DNA of 7,955 nucleotides, from contig DGOD01000315.1 of the NCBI GenBank assembly GCA_002389265.1, forward strand, positions 1 through 7,955, read 5' to 3'. A model generated the notes under the pieces. The model saw only the letters and a list, made by a program, of their open reading frames with translations, ran no database searches and was not told the origin of the DNA. Both the position numbers and the translations under genes were made by a program. Positions 1 to 6,384 of the stretch are shown piece after piece; position 1 is the first letter of the stretch; each line of letters opens with the position of its first letter. The DNA comes from Gammaproteobacteria bacterium UBA4475. GTDB lineage: Bacteria; Pseudomonadota; Gammaproteobacteria; Pseudomonadales; Azotimanducaceae.

Positions 1-68
1 AAAGCTGTCTTTGTATAAAGCTGTTTGCTGTTAAATCTGCTCATAAATCTGGCTAGTAGCGCGCCGGC
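1..68 (-). other. Region after rpoE; possible start of the next gene
   Basis: In Pseudomonas- and E. coli-type loci the anti-sigma factor gene (mucA/rseA) begins just after rpoE, so it is expected here. One minus-strand frame is open from just after the rpoE stop to the window edge. It has an ATG at 44 that would encode 14 residues beginning MSRFNSKQLY. No Shine-Dalgarno sequence precedes this ATG, and the residues do not resemble the RseA/MucA N-terminus that I know. The octamer AAAGCTGT occurs twice, at 1-8 and 17-24. I cannot say whether a gene starts here. Confidence 0.2.
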
Positions 69-644
69 CTAACCTAGCGCCGCGATTTTCTTCTCTATCG
101 CCTCCCTGGCCCTGAATATTCTCGATCTGACGGTCCCCACAGGACACTCCATGATCCCTGCAATTTCTTCGTAACTCAGACCGTCAAACTCCCGTAAAGT
201 TACAGCGACTTTCAATTCTTCGGGTAAATCGTCAATCGCCTTGTAAACAACCGCTTCGAGCTGATCACCCTCCAGCCGATTTTCAGGGCTCTCAATGTCA
301 CTTAACGCCAGCGTCTCGCCCTGATAATCGCCCTGATCCACGTCAATATCTGAATCTGGCGGCCGTCTGGAGCGGGACACCAGATAGTTTTTCGCCGTAT
401 TAATCGCAATCCGATAGAGCCAAGTATAAAACGCACTGTCCCCACGGAAACCAGGGAGAGCCCGGTAAGCCTTAATAAACGCCTCCTGAGTCACGTCAAG
501 CACCTCGTCTTGGTCCCGCATATAGCGGCTCACCAGACTGACAATACGATGCTGGTACTTGAGCACCAATAGATCGTAGGCACTCTTGTCCCCGCGCTGC
601 ACGCGCTCGACCAATTGGCGATCTGTCTCCCCTTGAAATTTCAC
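69..644 (-). CDS. rpoE: RNA polymerase ECF sigma factor RpoE/AlgU
   Basis: This is a sigma-70-family factor of the RpoE (sigma-E, AlgU/AlgT) group, which directs RNA polymerase to envelope-stress promoters and is normally held at the membrane by an RseA/MucA anti-sigma factor. The 191-residue product has sigma region 2 at about residues 22-90, with DVTQEAF at 50-56 and FYTWLYRIAIN at 72-82. An acidic linker follows, then region 4 at about 131-186 with the helix-turn-helix GLSYEEIAGIMECPVGTVRSR. The sequence is close to P. aeruginosa AlgU along its length. I chose the GTG at 644-642 because GGGAG (654-650) lies five bases before it and because this gives the N-terminal length of AlgU. The GTG two codons upstream (650) would have no space for a ribosome-binding site. 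It is divergent from nadB, as in Pseudomonas. The usual downstream anti-sigma gene would lie off the left edge. Confidence 0.95.
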   Translation of the reverse strand: MKFQGETDRQLVERVQRGDKSAYDLLVLKYQHRIVSLVSRYMRDQDEVLDVTQEAFIKAYRALPGFRGDSAFYTWLYRIAINTAKNYLVSRSRRPPDSDIDVDQGDYQGETLALSDIESPENRLEGDQLEAVVYKAIDDLPEELKVAVTLREFDGLSYEEIAGIMECPVGTVRSRIFRAREAIEKKIAALG

Positions 645-696
645 CGGCACTCCCGTAACCGCGTTAAATTGAACTGCCGGTCAAATTCTTAAACTC

Positions 697-723
697 ATAG
701 ACACTGTTTGTAAGTATAAGTTC
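697..723 (-). promoter_or_regulatory. Candidate sigma-E promoter of rpoE
   Basis: On the minus strand, GAACTT (723-718) is followed after 16 bases by TCTAT (701-697). The known sigma-E/AlgU consensus is GAACTT, 16-17 bases, then TCTGA or TCAAA. The -35 element is therefore exact and the -10 element matches at three of five positions strictly, or four if A is accepted at the fourth. The predicted transcript start is near 690, giving a leader of about 45 bases before the rpoE GTG at 644. rpoE genes are commonly autoregulated from such a promoter, so both position and orientation fit. No convincing sigma-70 promoter for nadB was found in the rest of the 645-906 gap, which is AT-rich around 741-772. 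Confidence 0.55.
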
Positions 724-891
724 GTGAGCCAGGCAAGAACGTTAAAAATTTTATTTTATCGCGCAAATAATACCAGCAACGAGCATCGGAGTGTCCTAAA
801 GTGATAAAAATTATGCTTTTGTTCAAGTCATTGGGTAATCTTGCGGTTCAGTCGGTGCGAGACTCCCATTTCGCTTCCCAATCTTGCTTTT

Positions 892-897
892 AGAAGG
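892..897 (+). promoter_or_regulatory. Ribosome-binding site deciding the nadB start
   Basis: AGAAGG lies nine bases before the TTG at 907-909. It is the only good Shine-Dalgarno match near the 5' end of the nadB frame, and it favours this TTG over the in-frame TTG at 841. Confidence 0.6.
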
Positions 898-906
898 CCC
901 GAAAAC

Positions 907-2514
907 TTGAGCACAAAATCATACCAACACGACGTACTCATTATTGGCAGCGGTGCTGCGGGCATGACATTGGCACTGAAACTCAGCGCCGACTTCCAAG
1001 TTGCAATGCTTTGCAAAGATGTCAGCAGCGAGGGGTCTACCTACTATGCCCAAGGCGGGGTTGCCGCGGTACTGGACGAATACGACAGTACTGACTCGCA
1101 CATTCAGGATACTCTCGTCGCTGGTGCCGGGCTCTGTCACCACGATGTGGTCAAATATACGGTAGAACAGAGCCCGTCTGTGATCGAGTGGCTGGTAGAC
1201 CTGGGCGTCAAATTCGATGTTGAAACTCAGGCAAACGGGCGTCAGGAGTTTCATCTCACACAGGAAGGCGGTCACAGCCACCGACGGGTTATCCATGCCG
1301 CTGATGCTACCGGTCGAGAAATCGGCAGCACGCTGGCCCAGCATCTGCTGCAACGGGAGAATGTTAGTCTATTTGAACGCTATGCCGCAGTGGACCTGAT
1401 CACTGAAGATGAGTTGGGCCAGTCCGGCAAACGCTGTCTTGGCGCCTACGCCCTGAATCTGGCGACCCAGGAAGTGGAGCTGTTTAAAGCCCGTTACGTC
1501 GTCCTAGCCACTGGTGGCGCGAGCAAGGTCTACCTTTATACCAGCAATCCGGATACCGCCTCCGGCGACGGCATAGCCATGGCCTGGCGGGCCGGCTGCC
1601 GGGTGGGCAACATGGAATTTAACCAATTCCACCCTACCTGCCTTTACCACCCTGACGCTAAATCTTTTCTGATCAGTGAGGCCTTACGCGGCGAGGGTGC
1701 GCGTCTGGTGTTACCCGACGGGACACCATTTATGAAACATTTCGATGAACGCGGGGAATTGGCCCCGCGGGACATTGTCGCCAGAGCCATAGACCACGAA
1801 ATGAAACGCCTGGGTTGTGACTGTGTGTATCTGGATATCAGCCACAAGGACAAAGACTTTATTACCAGCCATTTTCCGACTATCTACGCTCGCTGTCTGG
1901 AGCTGGGAATAGATATCACGCAGTCGCCGATCCCTGTGGTGCCTGCCGCGCATTATACTTGCGGTGGCATCACTACCGACATCAACGGCGCGACTGACAT
2001 CCCCAATTTATACGCGATTGGCGAATCAAGTTTCACCGGCCTACACGGCGCAAACCGAATGGCGAGCAACTCTTTACTGGAATGTATGGTGTTTGCCACG
2101 GCGGCGGCCCAACATATTCAAAAGCAGCCGCAATCACCTATGCCTCATATCGAGATACCGGATTGGGATGAATCTCAGGTTACTGACTCTGACGAGGATG
2201 TGGTCATATCGCACAATTGGGATGAACTCAGACGATTTATGTGGGACTACGTGGGCATCGTCCGCACCAATAAACGGCTGCAGCGGGCCCGGCGACGAAC
2301 CCGCCTGTTGTCTCAAGAGGTCGGCGAATATTACAGCAATTACAAGATTACCAATGATTTACTCGAGCTGCGTAATCTGATTACGGTCGCTGAATTGATC
2401 ATTCAGTCAGCTATTCGACGTCATGAAAGTCGCGGATTACATTACACCCTGGACTACCCCAATTTGCTACCGACGGCCCAAGACACCATCCTGACGCCCT
2501 TCAACTATGGCTAA
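907..2514 (+). CDS. nadB: L-aspartate oxidase NadB
   Basis: NadB is a cytoplasmic FAD enzyme that oxidises L-aspartate to iminoaspartate. NadA then uses this to make quinolinate for de novo NAD synthesis. The 535-residue product (E. coli has about 540) begins with a dinucleotide-binding motif, [11 protein letters not shown], at 9-19. Active-site equivalents are all present: HRR at 125-127, His242, Ser257-Glu258 (Thr-Glu in E. coli), Arg288 in PRDIVAR, His349 in HYTCGG and Arg384 in GANRMASNS. From His242 onward the numbering runs exactly two behind E. coli, which supports the TTG start at 907. The frame stays open upstream to a TTG at 841, but those 22 residues look unrelated, and there is no ATG before the FAD motif. 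The C-terminal helical domain is intact. It is divergent from rpoE, and its TAA overlaps the ygfX stop by four bases. The family also includes SdhA and FrdA, but the active-site set and the neighbourhood indicate NadB. Confidence 0.95.
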   Translation: MSTKSYQHDVLIIGSGAAGMTLALKLSADFQVAMLCKDVSSEGSTYYAQGGVAAVLDEYDSTDSHIQDTLVAGAGLCHHDVVKYTVEQSPSVIEWLVDLGVKFDVETQANGRQEFHLTQEGGHSHRRVIHAADATGREIGSTLAQHLLQRENVSLFERYAAVDLITEDELGQSGKRCLGAYALNLATQEVELFKARYVVLATGGASKVYLYTSNPDTASGDGIAMAWRAGCRVGNMEFNQFHPTCLYHPDAKSFLISEALRGEGARLVLPDGTPFMKHFDERGELAPRDIVARAIDHEMKRLGCDCVYLDISHKDKDFITSHFPTIYARCLELGIDITQSPIPVVPAAHYTCGGITTDINGATDIPNLYAIGESSFTGLHGANRMASNSLLECMVFATAAAQHIQKQPQSPMPHIEIPDWDESQVTDSDEDVVISHNWDELRRFMWDYVGIVRTNKRLQRARRRTRLLSQEVGEYYSNYKITNDLLELRNLITVAELIIQSAIRRHESRGLHYTLDYPNLLPTAQDTILTPFNYG

Positions 2515-2960
2515 TCAGCGCGATTAGCCAACCCAAGCCGCAATAAAGCCCTGACATGTCGAAAACGCTGTGGGGGGAGACTATCCGGCAACAGAGCCAC
2601 AGCCATTCGTTGGCCGTCAAAGGCTTCAAAACGTATCACGACCAGCCAACTCATCAGCACTTGACTCGCCAACAGGGTAACCACAACCTCACCGCCTTGC
2701 CGCGTACATAAAGACCAAACGCCAGCTTGTAGCTTCAGGCCCGTGATTGCACCCGGGCCACGCCGCAATCCATCCCGCAGCAAGGCCGCCAACCAAGACG
2801 TAAGGAGCACAAAGCCAATGGCCGCAGACCAGTAGTCGGGCAGCCCCAGCAGCCAAAGCCCAAAGCCTGCGGCCCCATGTAATAAGGTCACCAACAAACA
2901 GTAGATGGCGGACGCTTGGAGCCGCAGACTAAGTTGCTGGGTCACTAGTGGCGAGATCAT
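2511..2960 (-). CDS. ygfX: YgfX family membrane protein (SdhE partner gene)
   Basis: This 149-residue protein has two predicted membrane helices at about 17-38 and 43-62, separated by a short LPDYW turn. A soluble C-terminal part of beta character follows, ending in LLPDSL (123-128) and FRHVRALLR (133-141), an ending typical of YgfX. E. coli YgfX (CptA) has 135 residues. It was reported as an inner-membrane toxin affecting MreB/FtsZ with SdhE as antitoxin, but that role is disputed. Other work links YgfX to SdhE function or pigment production in Serratia. The frame is open to an ATG at 3035, but I prefer the ATG at 2960: AGGA (2972-2969) lies eight bases before it, and the LRLQAS...LLVTLLH opening resembles YgfX N-termini. 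It lies downstream of sdhE on the same strand. Identification rests on architecture and context more than on strong sequence identity. Confidence 0.8.
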   Translation of the reverse strand: MISPLVTQQLSLRLQASAIYCLLVTLLHGAAGFGLWLLGLPDYWSAAIGFVLLTSWLAALLRDGLRRGPGAITGLKLQAGVWSLCTRQGGEVVVTLLASQVLMSWLVVIRFEAFDGQRMAVALLPDSLPPQRFRHVRALLRLGLANRAD

Positions 2961-3084
2961 CTCGTTAGTCCTGCGACAAAATGTCCGATTGACGTAAACT
3001 TCAAAACAGGCCCTAGCTTCCACCGCGCTGGCCATTTCGGCTGGGCTTAACTATCGAATTGGCCTCACCACTATCACAGCAATG

Positions 3085-3342
3085 CTAGCTGGGCGGTTGC
3101 ACCCGTTTCAACATCAAATCCACCAGTGCTGCCATACCGGGGTCTGTAGATCTCGACTTTTGACTAAACCACTCAAGCAAATCTGGGTCCTCCTGTTCCA
3201 GCAAGCGCTGAAAATTGAGCTGTTGGTCAGCATCCAGGGTCAAATACATCGCTTCAAAGAAGGGGCCCAACAGCAAATCAAGCTCGAGCAAGCCGCGCCG
3301 ACAGCGCCAGCGCATGCGGTTAAGTTCCAAATTTTCAGTCAT
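3085..3342 (-). CDS. sdhE: FAD assembly factor SdhE
   Basis: SdhE (YgfY, related to mitochondrial SDH5/SDHAF2) helps attach FAD covalently to SdhA of succinate dehydrogenase and to fumarate reductase. The product is 85 residues, the usual size. It carries the diagnostic RGxxE motif as RRGLLELD, with Arg16, Gly17 and Glu20, followed by PFFE and by the conserved LLEQEDPDLLEW segment at about 47-58. The start has only a weak ribosome-binding site (TAGAAAC), but the N-terminal length matches E. coli SdhE. It is the first gene of a sdhE-ygfX pair, with 124 bases between its stop and the preferred ygfX start. It is divergent from ygfZ, and a perfect TATAAT lies just upstream. Confidence 0.93.
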   Translation of the reverse strand: MTENLELNRMRWRCRRGLLELDLLLGPFFEAMYLTLDADQQLNFQRLLEQEDPDLLEWFSQKSRSTDPGMAALVDLMLKRVQPPS

Positions 3343-3373
3343 GTCGTTTCTATTTCAAAATGATAGTTGGAAA

Positions 3374-3379
3374 ATTATA
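3374..3379 (-). promoter_or_regulatory. -10 box of a probable sdhE-ygfX promoter
   Basis: The minus strand reads TATAAT exactly at 3379-3374, within the 72-base gap between sdhE and ygfZ. A start near 3367 would give a leader of about 25 bases before the sdhE ATG. The best -35 candidate is TCTACA (3405-3400), but its 20-base spacing is too long, so the promoter may need an activator or be weak. On the plus strand, TTTCAA (3353-3358), 17 bases, then TATACC (3376-3381) could serve ygfZ. That match is poor, but it would mean the two divergent promoters overlap. Confidence 0.45.
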
Positions 3380-3414
3380 CCGCTTCCGCTCGACCGAGAT
3401 GTAGAATAGATACT

Positions 3415-4254
3415 ATGAATGATGTCATCCAACTCCCTGACTTTGGTTTCCTGTCGATCACCGGCCGTGATGCCCTGAAATTTCTTCAGGGCTATACCAC
3501 CTGTGATCTCGAGCTTCTGAAACCCGGCGGCCATGGTATTGGCGCGACCTGTAACATTCAGGGTCGAATGCTGACGAACTACCGGATCGTCGCCATCGAA
3601 CAAGGATTCCTGCTGCGAATGCACGTGTCCTTGATTGAGCCCACCATGACGTTCCTGAAAAAGTATATTGTCTTCTCCAAGGCCACGCTCAAAGACGAGT
3701 CCGCTATCTATCATTGCCATGGCAGTATCGGCCCATTGGCTGCCGCTACCACGCAACCGACCAGCGACTGCATCACGATCCAGGTCTCGACTGTCGGACC
3801 ACGCTACGAACACTGGTGCCAGCCGAACGTTGCAACGTGTGACGATCCAAAGCGTTATGCCGAGTGGCAACTCGCCGAGCTCAATGAGGGCTATGTCTGG
3901 CTTGAAGAGGCCACTAGCGAAGCGTTAATTCCACAGATGCTTAATCTACAGCGCTTTGGCGGGATCAGCTTTACCAAGGGTTGCTACCTTGGCCAGGAGA
4001 TTGTTGCGCGAATGCAGTACCGGGGTGTACTCAAACGTCGACTGCACCGAGGCCAGAGCGACACGCCGGTTGTGCCTGGCACTCCAATTTTATCTGCCAC
4101 TGGCGGCCAACTCGGCCAAGTCGTCGCTGTTGCTGGCCAGCAGTTTCTGGCCGTCGTGCAAATTTCCGCTGACCAAGGCGATAACGAACCCCATGACTCA
4201 ATCACTGGCCAGCTTGAGACCGGCGCAAAGCTGGCGTTAAGTGAAGTACTCTAA
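3415..4254 (+). CDS. ygfZ: Folate-binding protein YgfZ (GcvT-like)
   Basis: YgfZ is a cytoplasmic tetrahydrofolate-binding protein related to the glycine-cleavage T protein and to mitochondrial IBA57. It maintains the activity of certain Fe-S enzymes; in E. coli these include MiaB and other radical-SAM enzymes. The 279-residue product carries the family signature KGCYLGQEIVARMQYRG, with Lys188, Cys190, Gln194 and Glu195. The Cys is the functionally essential residue in E. coli YgfZ. The N-terminal GcvT-like fold includes FLQGYTTCDL and a GRML segment. E. coli YgfZ has 326 residues, so this is a shorter version, as is common in other gammaproteobacteria. The ATG at 3415 lacks a clear Shine-Dalgarno sequence. 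An in-frame TTG at 3367 exists, but it would add sequence that looks non-coding. It is divergent from sdhE, and a hairpin spans its stop codon. Confidence 0.92.
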   Translation: MNDVIQLPDFGFLSITGRDALKFLQGYTTCDLELLKPGGHGIGATCNIQGRMLTNYRIVAIEQGFLLRMHVSLIEPTMTFLKKYIVFSKATLKDESAIYHCHGSIGPLAAATTQPTSDCITIQVSTVGPRYEHWCQPNVATCDDPKRYAEWQLAELNEGYVWLEEATSEALIPQMLNLQRFGGISFTKGCYLGQEIVARMQYRGVLKRRLHRGQSDTPVVPGTPILSATGGQLGQVVAVAGQQFLAVVQISADQGDNEPHDSITGQLETGAKLALSEVL

Positions 4255-4261
4255 CGCCAGC
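4230..4261. terminator. Perfect hairpin over the ygfZ stop codon
   Basis: GCTGGCGTTA (4230-4239) and TAACGCCAGC (4252-4261) form a perfect 10-bp inverted repeat around a 12-base loop. Inside the loop, AGT (4240-4242) can pair with ACT (4248-4250). The ygfZ TAA is the first three bases of the right arm. On the plus strand no T-run follows (ATGGCTAAGG). On the minus strand only TTTG follows. It lies between two convergent genes, so it may be a weak or bidirectional terminator or a 3'-end stabiliser. The rest of the gap to 4312 holds only a short palindrome, GAAGAACTTC at 4290-4299. Confidence 0.5.
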
Positions 4262-4312
4262 ATGGCTAAGGTCGGTTCTACGGCTGATTGAAGAACTTCT
4301 GCCCACCAGTCC

Positions 4313-5224
4313 TTAATCTTCGTTAGCGGCCTTCAGGAAAACTCTTTGTATGCTGGAAAAGTCCTTTCGACCAAAGCCATCCTTGCCATGGGAAATGTAA
4401 AGATTACGCGCCAGCGAACCCATGGGCGTGGCTGAACCCTTGGCCAGCGCAGCTTCCATCGCCAAACCCAAGTCCTTGATCATCAGATCCACCAAAAAAC
4501 CACCAGCATAGTCTTTCGAGGCAGGCACACCATCCATGACACCCGGATAGGGATTATAAACTTCCAAAGCCCAGTTACCGCCGGAGCTCTTGCGCATAAT
4601 CTCGGACAAAACCGCAGGATCCAAACCGTTATCAACGCCCAACTGCAGCGCCTCGGCGGTGCCTGTCATCAGGACCGATAGCAGCATGTTATTACAAATT
4701 TTTGCGACCTGACCGGCACCGGCAGCGCCGGCATGAAAAATATTCTTGCCCATGATCTCAAGAATGGGCCTAGCGCTTGCCAGCCCAGCGGCAGAACCAC
4801 CCACAATAAAGGTTAAGGTGCCGCCAACAGCACCGCCTACGCCACCTGACACGGGGGCGTCAAGCATGGTGATGCCACGTTCGCCAGCGGCTGCAGAGAC
4901 CTTCTGCGCAGACGCGGAGGCAATGGTGCTGCAGTCAATCACGAGGGTGGCAGGCGATATACGCGATAAAATACCCTTGTCGCTCATACCATCGCCAAGA
5001 TAGAGGCGCTCGACGTGCACTGAAGCGGGCAGCATGGAAACAACGACATCAACATCAAGCACGGCCTCTGCGGCACTCTCGCAGGCTGTCGCGCCGAGGG
5101 ATTCAAGCTCCGCCAGTGCCGCCGGCACCAAATCAAAGACTTTAACCTTGTAACCCGCCTTCAGCAGATTCGCAGCCATGGGTCCACCCATGTTACCCAG
5201 ACCAATAAATCCAATATCTGTCAT
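4313..5224 (-). CDS. mmsB: 3-hydroxyisobutyrate dehydrogenase family protein
   Basis: This enzyme of the beta-hydroxyacid dehydrogenase family oxidises 3-hydroxyisobutyrate to methylmalonate semialdehyde with NAD+, a late step of valine breakdown. The 303-residue product is the usual length. It begins with a Rossmann nucleotide motif, GFIGLGNMGGPMA (5-17). The substrate-binding signature DAPVSGG is at 122-128, the catalytic Lys175 lies in GQVAKICNN (171-179), and the C-terminal helical domain contains KDLGLAMEAA. The start has a strong site, AAGGAGT, seven bases upstream. It is the last gene of the valine operon, 26 bases after the CoA-hydrolase gene, which supports the assignment. Close relatives act on other beta-hydroxy acids. 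From memory, the P. aeruginosa counterpart PA0743 was reported to oxidise L-serine, so the substrate range may be broader than the name implies. Confidence 0.9.
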   Translation of the reverse strand: MTDIGFIGLGNMGGPMAANLLKAGYKVKVFDLVPAALAELESLGATACESAAEAVLDVDVVVSMLPASVHVERLYLGDGMSDKGILSRISPATLVIDCSTIASASAQKVSAAAGERGITMLDAPVSGGVGGAVGGTLTFIVGGSAAGLASARPILEIMGKNIFHAGAAGAGQVAKICNNMLLSVLMTGTAEALQLGVDNGLDPAVLSEIMRKSSGGNWALEVYNPYPGVMDGVPASKDYAGGFLVDLMIKDLGLAMEAALAKGSATPMGSLARNLYISHGKDGFGRKDFSSIQRVFLKAANED

Positions 5225-5231
5225 TCAAAAA

Positions 5232-5238
5232 ACTCCTT
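5232..5238 (-). promoter_or_regulatory. Strong ribosome-binding site of mmsB
   Basis: AAGGAGT on the minus strand lies seven bases before the mmsB ATG. It is the best Shine-Dalgarno match in the window and fixes the start of the last operon gene. Confidence 0.75.
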
Positions 5239-5250
5239 GTCTACCAAGAC

Positions 5251-6381
5251 TTAACGATCTGACATATCTGCCAATGGGTTAACATCCCAAGGTGGTGTGA
5301 AGTGCTCTTGCAGCCACTCCGATGGGACAGCATCAACACTGCCAAATCGCCACTGGGGCTGGTTGTCCTTATCGATCAACAGCGCCCTCACCCCTTCTGT
5401 AAAGTCAGGATGGCGACTGCATTGCACGGCAATCACCAGCTCAAGTTCAAAGGTCTGCTGCAGCGACATGCCGTCGGCCCGCTTGAGCTGCTCGTGAATG
5501 ATATGCGCCGTGGTCGGAGATCCGCGCTTGATACCGTTGGCAGCACGAGCCAGAAATTTATCGTCAGCGAAGTCATCCACTGCAGCATAAAATGCCGATA
5601 CTGGCTTCTCACTGGCCAACACCTGATCCATCACTGCCAAAATTCTCGCTTCATGAGGAACTAATTGACTCGGTGGAAAGTTTGAAGCGGCGCCTGCGGC
5701 ATCTTGCAAAATCTGACTCAGCCGCTGCTTGTTCGCCTCACCATCAGCGCTCCAGGTTTCGTTTGTCAGACATTCAAGTATGGCCGCTTGTTCAGCGTAA
5801 TCGAGCAGGTGATCAATCAAGCCCACTACCAAGCCATCCTGGGCATTCAACTGACAACCCGTCCAGGCCATAAAGTAAGCCCAGTGTCGCGGCATCTGAC
5901 TCAGAAACCAGGTGGCACCGGCATCAGGGAATAGCCCGATGGTGATTTCCGGCAAGGCTAATCTCGTCGATTGCGTGCCAATTCGATGACTGCAGCCCCC
6001 CATGATGCCCAGACCGCCCCCCATGACAATGCCGTGGGCCCAGACCAAAGTCGGTTTTGGGTAAGTATGAATTAGGTAATCAAGCCGATACTCGCGTTCA
6101 AAAAAAGCTTCTGCATAAGGGTTCGGTCCACCGGGATGCGCCACCATGGACTGATACAAAGCCTGAATATCACCACCGGCGGAGAATGCCTTGTCGTTGC
6201 TGCTCTGGAATATGACCATGGCGATAGCATCGTCTTCACGCCAGGCGATCAGCTGCGGCATCAGCAAGTCGATCATCTCGAGGCTCAGGCTATTCAATGT
6301 CGCCGGCGCATTCAGCGTCACCAGACCCAGCTTACTGCCTTGCTGGCCCGGCACAGTTTCAAATAACAAGACATCAGTCAT
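5251..6381 (-). CDS. 3-hydroxyisobutyryl-CoA hydrolase (crotonase superfamily)
   Basis: The enzyme cleaves 3-hydroxyisobutyryl-CoA to free 3-hydroxyisobutyrate and CoA in valine degradation. This step keeps reactive methacrylyl-CoA low. The 376 residues match the length of the HIBYL-CoA hydrolase group and exceed that of ordinary enoyl-CoA hydratases (about 260). Visible motifs are the CoA/oxyanion segments AFSAGGDI (65-72) and HGIVMGGGLGIMGG (116-129). The hydrolase-type catalytic region LPEITIGLFPDAG (143-155) has Glu145 and Asp153 in the positions expected for human HIBCH. The C-terminal DFTEGVRALLIDKD...PQW block is characteristic of this subfamily. The position where hydratases have a catalytic Glu (GGGxE) is GGGLG here, which argues against hydratase activity. 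The start lies three bases after the upstream hydratase stop, so translation may be coupled; the nearest site, GGAAG (6398-6394), is 12 bases away. Confidence 0.92.
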   Translation of the reverse strand: MTDVLLFETVPGQQGSKLGLVTLNAPATLNSLSLEMIDLLMPQLIAWREDDAIAMVIFQSSNDKAFSAGGDIQALYQSMVAHPGGPNPYAEAFFEREYRLDYLIHTYPKPTLVWAHGIVMGGGLGIMGGCSHRIGTQSTRLALPEITIGLFPDAGATWFLSQMPRHWAYFMAWTGCQLNAQDGLVVGLIDHLLDYAEQAAILECLTNETWSADGEANKQRLSQILQDAAGAASNFPPSQLVPHEARILAVMDQVLASEKPVSAFYAAVDDFADDKFLARAANGIKRGSPTTAHIIHEQLKRADGMSLQQTFELELVIAVQCSRHPDFTEGVRALLIDKDNQPQWRFGSVDAVPSEWLQEHFTPPWDVNPLADMSDR

Positions 6382-6384
6382 AGT

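Noticed and set aside
1..24. Direct repeat AAAGCTGT at 1-8 and 17-24
   Set aside because: Only two copies at the window edge; not enough to call an iteron, operator or CRISPR repeat.
51..78. GCTAG/CTAGC pairing downstream of and within the end of rpoE
   Set aside because: Only five pairs around a 17-base loop and no T-run; too weak to call a terminator.
811..841. Possible sigma-70 promoter for nadB (TTATGC, 19 bases, TAATCT)
   Set aside because: The -35 match is poor and the spacing long. Other AT-rich hexamers in 741-817 match no better, so no nadB promoter is annotated.
919..1353. 144-residue open frame antisense to nadB
   Set aside because: It mirrors the conserved FAD-binding part of nadB and shows no family features of its own.
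1964..2380. 138-residue plus-strand frame inside nadB
   Set aside because: It is a shadow of the nadB reading frame, and conserved NadB motifs occupy the same bases.
3355..3870. 171-residue open frame antisense to the first half of ygfZ
   Set aside because: It lies opposite a well-supported gene, has no recognisable motif or ribosome-binding site, and its composition is what antisense of ygfZ would give.
4275..4299. Short inverted repeats GTTCT/AGAAC and GAAGAACTTC between ygfZ and mmsB
   Set aside because: Five-base arms of low stability with no T-run; such repeats arise easily by chance, and the 10-bp hairpin at 4230-4261 is the better candidate.
5302..5664. 120-residue plus-strand frame opposite the CoA hydrolase
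   Set aside because: It is antisense to the conserved C-terminal part of the hydrolase, with no motif or start signal.
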